Below are positions 38,407 through 50,504 of a stretch of 64,000 nt of DNA, in pieces (within the stretch, counting starts at the first letter, position 1; every line of letters starts with the position of its first letter). A program made the translations under genes and the position numbers. A model generated the notes under the pieces. The model was not told the origin of the DNA, did no database searches, and worked only from the letters and a program-made list of their open reading frames with translations. The stretch comes from Chrysomallon squamiferum (Eukaryota > Mollusca > Gastropoda > Neomphalida > Peltospiridae), in contig CM022670.1 of assembly GCA_012295275.1 (NCBI GenBank), positions 31,000,438-31,064,437 on the forward strand, written 5' to 3'.

Positions 38407-41400
38407 AACCATTTATATAGGTCTTCTGAAAGAGTCTTCAGGAAAACGAACAAAGTATACAGGTACATTCAGCATTAAATCTAAATCAGTCACAGCAAAA
38501 GGAAATGGCATTGTGGACTGCAAGAACACGGGAACATCGGTGAGAATACTCATCAACTACAACATCAAGAAGCTGTCTAAAAACAGAATCACATTCAATA
38601 GCAAATACACTGATCGAAGCACGAAGTCACTTAAGAAATATAAGCTCTCAGCGTAAGTAGAATATTCATTTAAGTGTTAGAAATATATTCATTGCTTAAA
38701 GTGTGTTAATATCCTTCTGTTGTCTCGTGCATAGAATCAGACATACACACAGACATGCACAAACACATGCTAACAACACAGACGCACACACACACGTGCA
38801 TATATACCACTCGTGCTAGAGACTCGCAGCAAACATCATAAATCTTGCTAATTAATAACAGGATGTCTCTGTAAAGGTTATTAATTAATTTACTAGCAGC
38901 AGCAAAATAAATACACTACTGTTTGCTACCAGGAAAATGTCATTGAAGTTAATAAAATTCATACAAGTATTTATGTTGTTTTAGTAACATGGAAACAGAG
39001 GTCAGACCAGAATTTAACTTCCACACGGAGGCGGATTTCACTCACAGTAAAACCAACACAGAGGCCTCTCTAGATTTCGTCTACGGAGCAAACAAAAAGA
39101 AAACCGATAACAGAATTAGTAGCTCTGTGATGCTGAACCATGTGTTAAATAAAAAGGCTGCCTCACTCGACTACAATTTAAGAGCCAAGTATCTTCCTCT
39201 GGTAAGATTAATATATTTGAAATATTTTGTTACAATAAAAATAGTTTATAAATAGTAACATAGCAGCATGTTATTAGTGGTTATAGTAACTATTATTACA
39301 AAAGAAGAAGAATATGTACTAGACAGAATAATAATTAATATCACAGAAATAATAATAGTTCGATAACTCAAATTCCAAATAATTATCAATGACCAGCTTA
39401 TCAAAACCAATAAGTTTAACTGTATAAAAAGCAATTAGTTACCCGGATGATCTAGAGTTTATAAACTGTAATCTCCTGCATAAATCCTTATAAATATATG
39501 CCAGCAATAAATAAAATACGAATTAATCATTTTCTTTTCAGAACATCGATGCCCAGTTGAAAGGTAACCACAAACACGATAGCAAATACCTAACATCAGC
39601 CATGACTTACACCAACGGTAAAACCACTAAAGTAAATGCAGGGTTAAATCTGAAGGATGAAAGTAAGAACCTAATGAGACTGTCTGGCGATTTCAATCTT
39701 GATTTTGCTGACACGTTTGTTTTTGTCAGCACTGAACTGAACCAACCTTCCAAAAAGCAGTTTAACCACGATATAACGTGGAAGGTTGGAAAAACAAAAT
39801 CCAGCATTTTCACCAAATACCAAAAAGGTAAGAGCGATTCTTACAAGTTCAGCACCGACATTCACATGTCTTCTCGTCAACCCATTAAAATAACCGTATC
39901 CACAGATCTTGATTATAATAATTTCAAAGCAGCTGGACAAATCATGAATGGAAAAGAAAAGTATGGCATGAAAACAGCATATAAATATTCGGAAGAACCC
40001 CGAGGAAAATTTATGTTTGACCTCATGTGCCCTGAACGACAAATAACAGTAGACATAGATGGTGGAAAGCAGGGACTCTGGTACGAAGGGCAAATTGATG
40101 CTAAGTGGAACGTCAACAGAAACAATAAAGACAGACTGGTTCTGGATGGACGTCTGAACTGGAATGCCCCACAGCTTGTTGATGGATCATTGTCGCTGAA
40201 ATATCCTTCTAGAGTTGTACGAATAAATGTGAAGCACACCAACGACAAGAAATGCACCACTCATGCTGATCTGTCTTGGAACTCAAGAGAACGAATCAAT
40301 TTTGATGGCAGCGTTACCATAGATATGACCCCGTCAAGTCGAAACATGGACGTGAGCATGCAGCTACAAACACCATTCTCCATGATGAAGAGAGTTAAAG
40401 CTGAGTTTGGATTCGTGGACAACAATAGAGCATTTTCATCAAAAGCATCGTATTCACGCAATGGAGTATATGAACAGATGGCGACAAACTTCAACATCAA
40501 CAAACCTATAACTCGCAGAAATATCGATATTTTCAGCAAAGTTACCACGACTTTGGATCTTTTCAAGACAGTAGAGGTTCAGATCACACACCAATTAGAC
40601 TCGAAGTTGATAACCAAGGTTAAAGGTTCACTTGACAACACCAACATTGATGTATCACTGGCTGCCTCAGCAAAAGGAGATTCCTACAGACGTGACGTCG
40701 AAGCCTCACTGGCACTGAAGTCAAACATTCCTAAAATGGAATACGCTGCTTTACGGGTTTCCCACAACGATGACGGCAGGAAGTTTGTGACTGACGTTGC
40801 TGTCGATTTCAATGGTCGAAAATGGTTATATGATTTGGATATGACTCATTACTGGGCCCAATGGCAATTGCAGAACAACGGCAAACTGACATTCTCAACT
40901 CCATATGGTAAAACAGTCAGTATCTGGGTACAACGCATCACTGACAAAGACATAAAGTCTACATTCAGTTCTGACTGGGGTCAAGGTGAGTTCATTAGAT
41001 TTGACTTTGCTGGCAATTTGGAAAATGTAGCTCAAAGGTGGAAGATCAACAGCAACATGATACTACAAACACCTTGGATGCCTGTCAGAGATATTGAATT
41101 CGAACTGACAAATGAATATGGATCTGGTTTACTGCACAGTTCAACACGCCTAAATCAGAACCGAAGACAAAAATGGAATGCAGTTATCAACATAGTTCGT
41201 TCATCTGGTCAGGTTGATTTTGACATGAACATTATTTCTCCATTTGCTGATGAAATTACCGGAAAACTAAACAGCAGACACAACAGCTATCCCATGACAG
41301 GCCATGTCGATTTGTCTTGGTCACCCGAACAACGAGTATCCGCTGACGGTTCAGTAAATATTCAATCTTTGTCCAACATTTCTGGTAATATTCGAATTAC

Positions 41401-44400
41401 TACACCTTTCAGAAACGCAGAGAAGTTAGTACTCCAGATTGCTCAAAAAAAGAAGGGCTCCGAATACATTTCCACTGGAACAATTCAATATGGACTTAGA
41501 GACACCATTGAAATAGAAACCCGTGTTCAGCTAGATTCAAGAAAACGAATGTGGACAAAGATATATACTCCTTTTGAAGATTTCAAAGACATTGAAGCTG
41601 GAATTGAATTCTTTGTCGAATCAGTGATGATCAGTGGAAAATCAAAAGTGTCCATCAAACCAGTTTTTGGTACATTGTCAGGACATGTAAGTTACGATTG
41701 GAGTTCTGATTTGGAGGCTAAACTAAGACTAGACACACCATTTGTACAGTTGCCATACCTTCAGATGCATGCTTCAAGAGTGAACACACCAAAGGGACAG
41801 CACATTAATGTAGAAGCAATGTACGATCCCAGAAAAACGATTACTATGGACGTCACCTACGACTTCAAGGGGCCACTGTATCTGAAGGCCAGCGGACAGT
41901 CTCCTTACGAATACTTGGAACAAGCTAGTGTACTTCTGAGACATGCAAAAGGATTCAAAATAATGCAGACATCGGCTGAAATCACTTATGGTAGGGACGC
42001 CAAACTTTCTGGTGAAATGAAGATGAACTGGGACAAAGACATAGATGGTTCTTTAGTGGTAACAACTCCATTCCCAGGATATGAATACCAGAAAGTGTCG
42101 GCACACCACGAAGGAGACATAAACGACATGAAATGTCACGCCGAAATTGAAATGTTTGGAGAAAATCTTCTTGACGCTGATGTCGTTTACCAAAATGGAA
42201 ACAAAAGATCTGGATACCTGTCAGTCAGCAGCAGCCGTTTCGACAAAGCAAAAGTTAAAGTTTCAACGAGAGGAGATCTGAACAACTTTAGAGCAACATC
42301 GTCAGTAACTTACGGATACAAGAAAATGTTGAGCCTGTTGCTGCAAAACAAACTATCTTCGAGGAAATTAAACTCTGTGCTGGCCTTAAAGACATGGTAC
42401 ATGGATGATCTCAATGCAGAAATTGAGTATGATGGAAACTTATCTAACTTCCATACGAAAGTAAGCGGGTCTCTTGGATCTGATAGAATCAACAGCGAAA
42501 CATCTTTCACTCTGGTTGACTCATCTATTGATCTCACCACCACTCTACAGTACAATATCAATCGATATGGTAAACATCTTTCTCTTTCTGTTCGAAATAG
42601 TGGAGACCTTGATGACTTCAGCGCTTCTGCAATAGCTCAAATGGACAATGACCAAGTTCAGGTGCGAGGTACCTTCAGTACGAGAGACAGAATTCAAGGC
42701 AGCTTGACCGTCCAGACACCAGTGGATAGTTTCAGAGAAACAGGCTTTTCATTCACACACAGAGGCAGTCTTTCATCTTTTGTTTCAGAGGGTCAGGTCA
42801 CGTACATGGATGGAAAAGATATTAAAGGCAAAATAAAATTCAGCATGTCTGATCCGAGACGGCCTGATGTTAAGGTGGAAGTACAAACACCATTCATGGA
42901 ATATGAAAAAGCAGTTTTCGAACACACTCATCATGCTGAAGACAGAAGTTTGACTTCAAATACAGCTTTTTCTTATGGCTATAACAAAAAGATCACTTCA
43001 GATGTCACCATATATCTAAAACCATTTAGTTTAGATCTCATGATAAAGACACCTTTTAATGGCTTTGAAATTACACGAGCAGTCCACAATCATGCTGGAA
43101 CCTGGAAGAATTTCAATTCGCATTCTGAGATAGAAGTCGGAGAAAAACATCTGCAAGCTGAAACAGGTTTTAACTATGGAACCAACACAAATGGAAATTT
43201 CGTTATCACGTCTAACATAGACCAGATTAGTAATGGAAAACTTACATTCAAAAGTAATGATGACTTGAAAAATCTTGAATCCATAATTTCAGTTAGTCTT
43301 AATGAAATGACATTCGAAGTTGAAGCAAACAACCAGCTAACTGACAGAAAACTTCTCACAGCGGTTTCTATAACAACTCCATACACAGACAAACTAATGC
43401 TGAATATTAACCACAGAGGCAAATTATCCAACTTCAATTCCAAGGCATCCGTTGCTTGGGGTTTCCAGATTATCAGCGCTCAGGCTGCACTTCAAACCAG
43501 ACCTTCCATCCATGGTACAGTCACTCTCCACACACCTTTCGAGAACTTCCGAGAGACAGGTTTTACCGTAAATCATAGTGGCGATTTGAAGAAGTTTGAT
43601 TTCGACGGAACTCTGAACTATATGGACGGAAAATCAATAGAAGCAAACATTAACCATTCAGCAACAGGTTTTGGGCGATATGAAAATGGTGACAGACATC
43701 TCATAACTGTGATCACCATCAAAACTCCATTCACTGATTCAGCCACACTGAAATTAAAGCATACCGATGACGACTCTGGATTCAACACAGCTGGAACAGC
43801 TTCACACGGAAATGATGAAATGAACATTGTGTTACAACGCAGACTTGAAGATGCCTCAGTCAAGATCAATACTCCGTTCGCAAGCTTCAGAGATATTGGT
43901 GCTTCGGTAAGATTCTCAGGAGATCTGAACAGATTCTCTGCAGAAGGTCACATTCAGTATATGGACGGAAAATCCATCAACAGTAATATTTCAGGATCTG
44001 CTAACAGCATTCACAATATCGACATCAACATAGAAATCAGGACTCCATACTCAACCTTTGGTCAGACCGTACTGCAGCACAAACACAATATTCACGAAGA
44101 TGGATTTGCACTCACCACCGAACTGCAAAGTGAACGCCAACAAAAACTGTTTATGGATATCACAGGTACCCTTTCTCCAATTATCAGCATTAATGCAGTT
44201 TTGAAAACTCCCTTTTCGGGTTATGAGAACAACAAACTTATTGTCAGCCACGAAAATTCAGCAAATGTTTACAAGAGCAATGTACAGATAGAAACAGCCG
44301 GTAAAACAGCTAGCTTGGAATCCCTTCTGAGCAGTGAAGACACTAAAACAGCCAGTCTAGCAATTAACACAAACATTGACGGAATTGAAAATATGAAAAC

Positions 44401-47400
44401 AATGTTCACTTCCAGTGGTGAACTGACCAACTTCAAAATAAAGGCAGAATTGTCGTTAAATGATAAGAAAGTTGAAGCAGAAATCTCCAATCGTATCGGT
44501 CAGCGCAGTCTAGACACATCTGTACTCATTAAGACTCCAATAACAGATGACATAATATTTAACGTGGTTCACAATGGCCGTTCTTCAGGATTTACGTGTA
44601 AAGCCTCGGCATCAGTTAAACGTGATGTGCAGGGATCATTTTCTACAATGTACAGCAAGCGCGGAACGATTCTGAAACTAGAATCTGACGTCGATTACGT
44701 ATTTGAAAGAGAAAGAAACAGGGCCAGTTTTAAACTGTTCAAAGAGGGAAGCATTGATGATCTTATGCTAAATGTAAAAGGCAAACTGAATAGAAAAACC
44801 ATTGAAGTGAACAGCGTTCTGAAGTTAGCCGACAACATGCATGGAGAAATTAAACTCAGAACACCATTTAGTCCATTCAGGAATACCGGTTTGTCTTTTG
44901 ACCATTCTGGAAACACAAATCAATTTCAGTCTGAAGGTTGGATCAAATACATGGATGACAAGCAAGTATCCGGTAAAATTAACCACTACAATTACTTGTG
45001 GAAACGAATTGAAAGTAACATTGAAATCAACACTCCAATAATAGGCTATGAATTTACGAAAGCTGATTTCAGACACACGGCCGAAGAAAATTCAATGACA
45101 TGCAGTGCTGGTGTGTACTACGGTAGAGGACAAGAAATAGTTGGAGAAATGACAGTTTCTCTCCAGCCAAACATTGATTTCTCACTCAAAGCTAAGACAC
45201 CATTTTCTGGGTATGAACGCATGTCTGCTGACGCAACTTACACCGGTGTCTCTGACAAATATGTCCTTGACGGAAATGTAGATGCAGGAAATGGAAACAA
45301 ATTTTCTCTGAATTCACATCTAGATTTGTCTGTGTCGCCACTTACTGCCTCGGTTAAAATAGGAACCCCATTTTCTAAATTTGACACAATGGATTTTTCA
45401 ATTACTCACTCTGGTACAATTCCACGATCAACAACAAAAGTTTCGTTCAATTGCCCTTGCATTGGCAATATTGATGGAGGCGCCACGATTTTCCACACGA
45501 GTCTATTCGACTTCCACAGCAACATCTACTTGAACAGTGATATCAGATATTTAGAGAACCTCGCTTTTAATGCAAAATCAAGTGAAACCTCGGACACAAA
45601 TAAATTCAACGCAGACATTGCCTGGGCACCTCGAAAACAAATAACATTAGAGAGTAGTTATACGCATTCAAGTTGGAATGGAAATCAGTATGCTACTGAA
45701 ATATACTTTACGTCTCCATTTTCTTCTGTGTCGCAATTTTCAATGAAAGCCGAACATGAATACTCTGCTAACAAATATAACGGAAAGACGCAGGCCGACC
45801 TTAATGGTGAAACAATCTTCGACACTGATGTGGACTACGCTTTCAATGTACGACACGAAGCATCAGTAAACATGCGCAAACCCAAACCAATGCGTTTCAC
45901 TTTGTCGAGCTTGAAGGCTGACGACAGAAACATCGATAGCGACCTCTACTTCAACTGGGACAGAGACGAACCATTCAGCAACATTCGCTTCCAGACAGTT
46001 TACAACGATAACAGCGGACTCTACAATGTGATCAAAGATCTGAAAGTCAAATTGATCCATCCATCACGAACCGTTGGAATTATTGGTTCCGTTGTTAATT
46101 CTGTACGCCAAACGAAGAGTCAAGGTGAGCTGATCTGGGATGAAGAGGAAGGTCAGAAACTATCATACGATTTTTCACTTAATGACCGGAGCAGACGATA
46201 CAGCAAAATGTACGATGGAAATCTGAAGTTTGGTCTTCCCATGCGAAGTCTCAAGATGTCAGGATCTTACAGTGACAATGTCGAAACCAAGTCTGTAGAT
46301 GGGTCGTTCTTCTGGGACGTGGACAGAGACCAGAGCAAAGAAATTGGTATGAAGGCCATCCTGTCTCCAAACAACCCCCAAAAGACAGCTGATTTTACTC
46401 TACGTTTACCTTCATTCGGAAAGGTATGTAATAAATATTAATATTCAACACAAAACATTTAACTGCAATTTTTTTAAGTCAGATCATTTGAGGACGTTAA
46501 ATTAAATCTGCGGAAGAACTGTCACACAAATTTAAATTTCATAAAATTAGAGATAAATTACAAATTACTAGCATTTTAACATTTAAGTTTACTTTTCAAA
46601 AACATATATGAAACAGTTTCTAATTATAAAAGGATTATTATTATTAACATTATCTGATTATTTATTTACTTACTTACTTACTTACCTATTTATTTACTTA
46701 CTTATTTAGTTTTGGTCAGTTTGTATATATAAATTTTAATAAAATGTACAAGAAAAGGTTTCCAATAATACAAAATTGAATAATTATTCTGTTCTTATTG
46801 ATTAGCATGAATGTATAAACTTTCAGGATGTCAAACTGGGAACAGAAGTAATGGTGAACGAAGGCCGCACGCTCTTCAACGGAAAGACAAGTTTCTCGTA
46901 TTCTCCAGATACGAGAAAAACACTCACTCTTCTGTCTAAACTGGAGGACATCTCTAGCTCCGGATCTACGAACTACAGTCTAATTCTTTCAGTTTCTCAT
47001 CCTTACACAGACGTGGATGCTGAAGTGAAGTCACTTATTGGCTGGACCAGTGACAAATACTCGACCATTATAGATTTGTCCTACTTGACAGCTCGACGCG
47101 AAATGAAAAATCTGGCACTGAGAGCAGAAATTGACAGACTCAGGAAACAAATCAATTTGGAGGTAAGAATTTTTATAATTTATAATTAGAAACTAAATGA
47201 GTTTGGAGGTAAGAATTTTGATAACTTATAATCTAAAAATAAACAGATTGGAGGTTAGCATTTTAATAATTTAGAAAACAAATCTGGAACAAATTTGGAG
47301 GAAAGAATTTAAAATTAAAATCATTTGTTAAATTTTTTATATATATGTAATCTATCAATCAGTTTATTTAATAACTCAATGATCGTGATATATATCAGGC

Positions 47401-50291
47401 TATTTTGAAGTTTTAAATTTCTAATTGATGCAAGAAATATCGAATGAAAGTCACAGCGGACTGGATACTATTTATTTGAAAAGATAGGAAAAAATGTTTT
47501 AAAAATACGTATCTAAGTAACACCATGTTAAGAAGTAACATTACGTCCGGACTCCGGATTGCTTCATGTAACACACACAAAAAATTACACGGTAAACTAG
47601 TTTTTAAGTTTAATATTATATATTATTATCCTCGGTACATGTTTACTCTTTATAAGAAACAAGCTTTAAAATATCCATATAAAATTATTTTATTTTAAAA
47701 CTGTTCTAACACTCACTTTTAGTAACTATCATTCTACTTTTCTTTTCACTAGATGAACAGTCCAGAAAGGAAGATGGAGGTCACTGGAAAGATCAAAGAT
47801 TCTAACCCATATCAAATAACAGTAACTAACCGTTTAGACGGAGATAACTTTGTGACGCACTTCAGTTTAGACACTGAGAAGAGATCCATGAATTTCCAGA
47901 CCAATTACGATACGGGTGAGTAGGATGACAGTTTGTATACAATTTCAGTTAAACATTACAAGTTCATAATAAAATTGATACGAGTTTAGTTTAAGTAAAA
48001 CACACTTAAAATAAAAACAACAAAATAATGATAATAAGAAATAAAATAAAAATGTGAATCACAGTTCGAATTGAAATAATAAAAAGAAAATATAATTTTT
48101 TTCCTCATTTCTGGTTGTGAATACCATCATTACCATCATTAAACGAAATAGAAAAAACAAAACATTACAAATATTTGACAATAAATATATTTGTTTGTGC
48201 AGAAAATCCAAGACACACGTTCCACGTTGAAGCTCGATACATCAACGATAGCGCCGTGCAAGCCACAGCCTACCACCGCAAGAACTACCGCCAGGTTGAT
48301 GACAGCCTCTTCACAGCCAGACTAAACACATCCAGACTCCTCCACACTAGAATCCACTGGAGATCAAATATTGTTTCAGATTTTCAGGTAAATCTATTTA
48401 TTCCAGCTGTTCCCATACTGTCATTTGCGGGTCCATAAAGGTCCACAAAGATAAGTTACAGGAGCTCTTGAGCCAAATTCAAAAGGCTGCAGTGAAAGAA
48501 AACCAAAACATCTAATAGCTCACGGAAGTGCTGATAAACTTTCAAACTTTCATATATCTTTAACTGCATATTCAGTTACATATCTGCGAAATGAGTTTGT
48601 TGTTAATTAATAAAATAGTATTACTGAGCAGAGAGAACTTTCAAAATCCATGGATCTGTTAGAAAATTGTGCTCTTTGGTTGTGAATGTTTGGGAACCGC
48701 CGGTCTCTTTTGTTATTATGTAATACAACAGATTGACTAATGGTTTTAAATGTATTTCTAAAGACTTCTGTAAATAATGACAAAGGAATAATTTTAAATG
48801 TATAGGAGATTAACGCATCTGTTTACTTTCTTGTCATTATTTTCCATAAAATCGTTAACATTAAGTTGTTTTTTTGTTTTGTGTTTCATTTTATTTTTTC
48901 TCATGTAATAACATGAAGCGTAAAACAATAAGGAAACAAAACAGTAATTATTACAACAGTTCACAACTTTTACAGAAACTTATACTTACTAAATTGTGTT
49001 GTTTCCCACCTACAGGGATTTATGATGCGCCAGGTTACGAACTTTGGAGACAACGCTGTCAGCAGACTAAACCAGATATCTTCCTCTTTTGGAGAAGAGC
49101 TTGAAGGAAAATACAGAAGAATTACCTCCCACATTAGCGAGGAAGTCCGACCCCTTATAGACAGCCTGGCAACTGAAATGGAATATATGGAAAGACAGAT
49201 GATGAAAGTCATGCAAGAAGTTAGACGAATGCATAACAACAACGAATTCTATTTACAGGACATGGGACAGACCTACTGGAAACTGATGTATGTATAACAA
49301 GGTTTCTTTAAATTACAATTTCAATTTGATTTGATCAAAATTCTTTCTAAATGAAACAAAAATTAATCCATTAGAGAAAAACCTAACTGACGAATTCAGT
49401 TTAATCATTATTTAAACTGGATATAACAACCATTTATAAAAAAAAATATCCTTTATACCACAGTATCTTTCTGAAAATTATTTTAAAATGATGCACTAAA
49501 TATGTAATAATGTATTTCAGTGATTCCTACAATGGGGCAATTAGTGCTTACAGAAATCTTCGCACAGAGACAATACAAATTATGATGGATTTCCTGGAAT
49601 CTATGAAATCGTATCCAGTCCTGGAAGAGTATAGACATATTGTTAGACAGTTTGTCAACACCGTTAAAGTACGCATCGTCAATAAATTGGAGCTTATTTA
49701 TCAGATATTGTTTTTTAACTGACTATCAACAAAATTCAAACGATTAAATAAAGACTACAGTATAAGAAGAATTACGAAAAGATATTCGATTCTTTATAGA
49801 AAACATTTTGGTCATTCAGGATTAGTTATTTATAACCGTAGTTCGTATTTTCATACAACAGTAAAAGAATAATTGATTATTGTGCTTAAAGTATGATACC
49901 GTTTTGATAGTTAATTTTAAATATATTTCCTCTTTATCCGTTTTCAAATAGTATTTTCTTTTTAAAGGATTTTGAAGCTACGTCAGTCAGACGTACAGTG
50001 AATGCCATTGCAGCGGTCGATGATACCTTGAGAAGTATTCGTAAAAACTACCGCATGAACTCAGATGAACTTTCCAACAAAATCATAGGTAAATAAACCT
50101 AACAGTTTATTTTAAGAACCTTTCTTCGTGTTCAGCATTTGTTTCATTTCACATAATGTAAGAAGTATTTTTATATGTATTCCCAACAGTATTTTTCAGT
50201 AATATATTATAATCTATAAAGATAAAACAAATTTCATTATAACGGCAAAAAACACACAAACAAAAAACAAAATACAAAAAACAAAACAAAT

Positions 50292-50375
<84 letters not shown>

Positions 50376-50458
50376 AATAAAAGCACAAAAGAAAATCAAC
50401 AATTAAAACATCGAACTTCTCAAATAAATATATTTGTAAAGTATTTTATTAATAATAA

Positions 50459-50504
<46 letters not shown>

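Larger units (their letters stand above)
30370..39201 (+). other. LLTP-B exons 3-18: vitellogenin-N type lipid transfer module
   Basis: Residues about 35-1347. Recognisable blocks are W.LNFKRGVLSSIQ (about residue 141), CNTDYKVVNRGWYTTTI with KSKDLIGC, EVPEMFSQLVYIMKNLD, LRALGNAGHID, FVWSHLTNLMESSNPHKQ, YSRNYEGSFFIEKFNTGA, PRSAMVNLTVDLFG and EGLEYLLETYLGPYGYF. All have near-identical partners in LLTP-A at the same exon positions, and the wording is closer to apolipophorins than to vitellogenins. Exon 7 is 54 bases shorter than in A. Exon 10 ends GDKKAGAK instead of the KKPKR-containing end seen in A, so a basic cleavage site at that point is missing. Confidence 0.88.
29629..39541 (+). other. 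Introns 1-18 of LLTP-B
   Basis: Introns over 300 bases include 29629-30178, 30531-30953, 31631-31992, 32192-32579, 32836-33205, 33372-33740, 34755-35138, 36437-36785, 36934-37248, 38060-38420, 38653-38984 and 39202-39541. They hold ATT/AAT runs, CA runs and a TATATA run near 38381-38405. No nested gene or RNA is seen. Confidence 0.7.

Noticed and set aside
39671-40260. Minus-strand frames of 115 and 140 codons within the start of LLTP-B exon 19
   Set aside because: They overlap strongly supported coding sequence on the plus strand, and their residue composition is unlike a folded protein.
50149-50402. Minus-strand frames rich in Tyr, Cys, Ile or Val
   Set aside because: Translation of the AAT/ACA tracts in LLTP-B intron 25.
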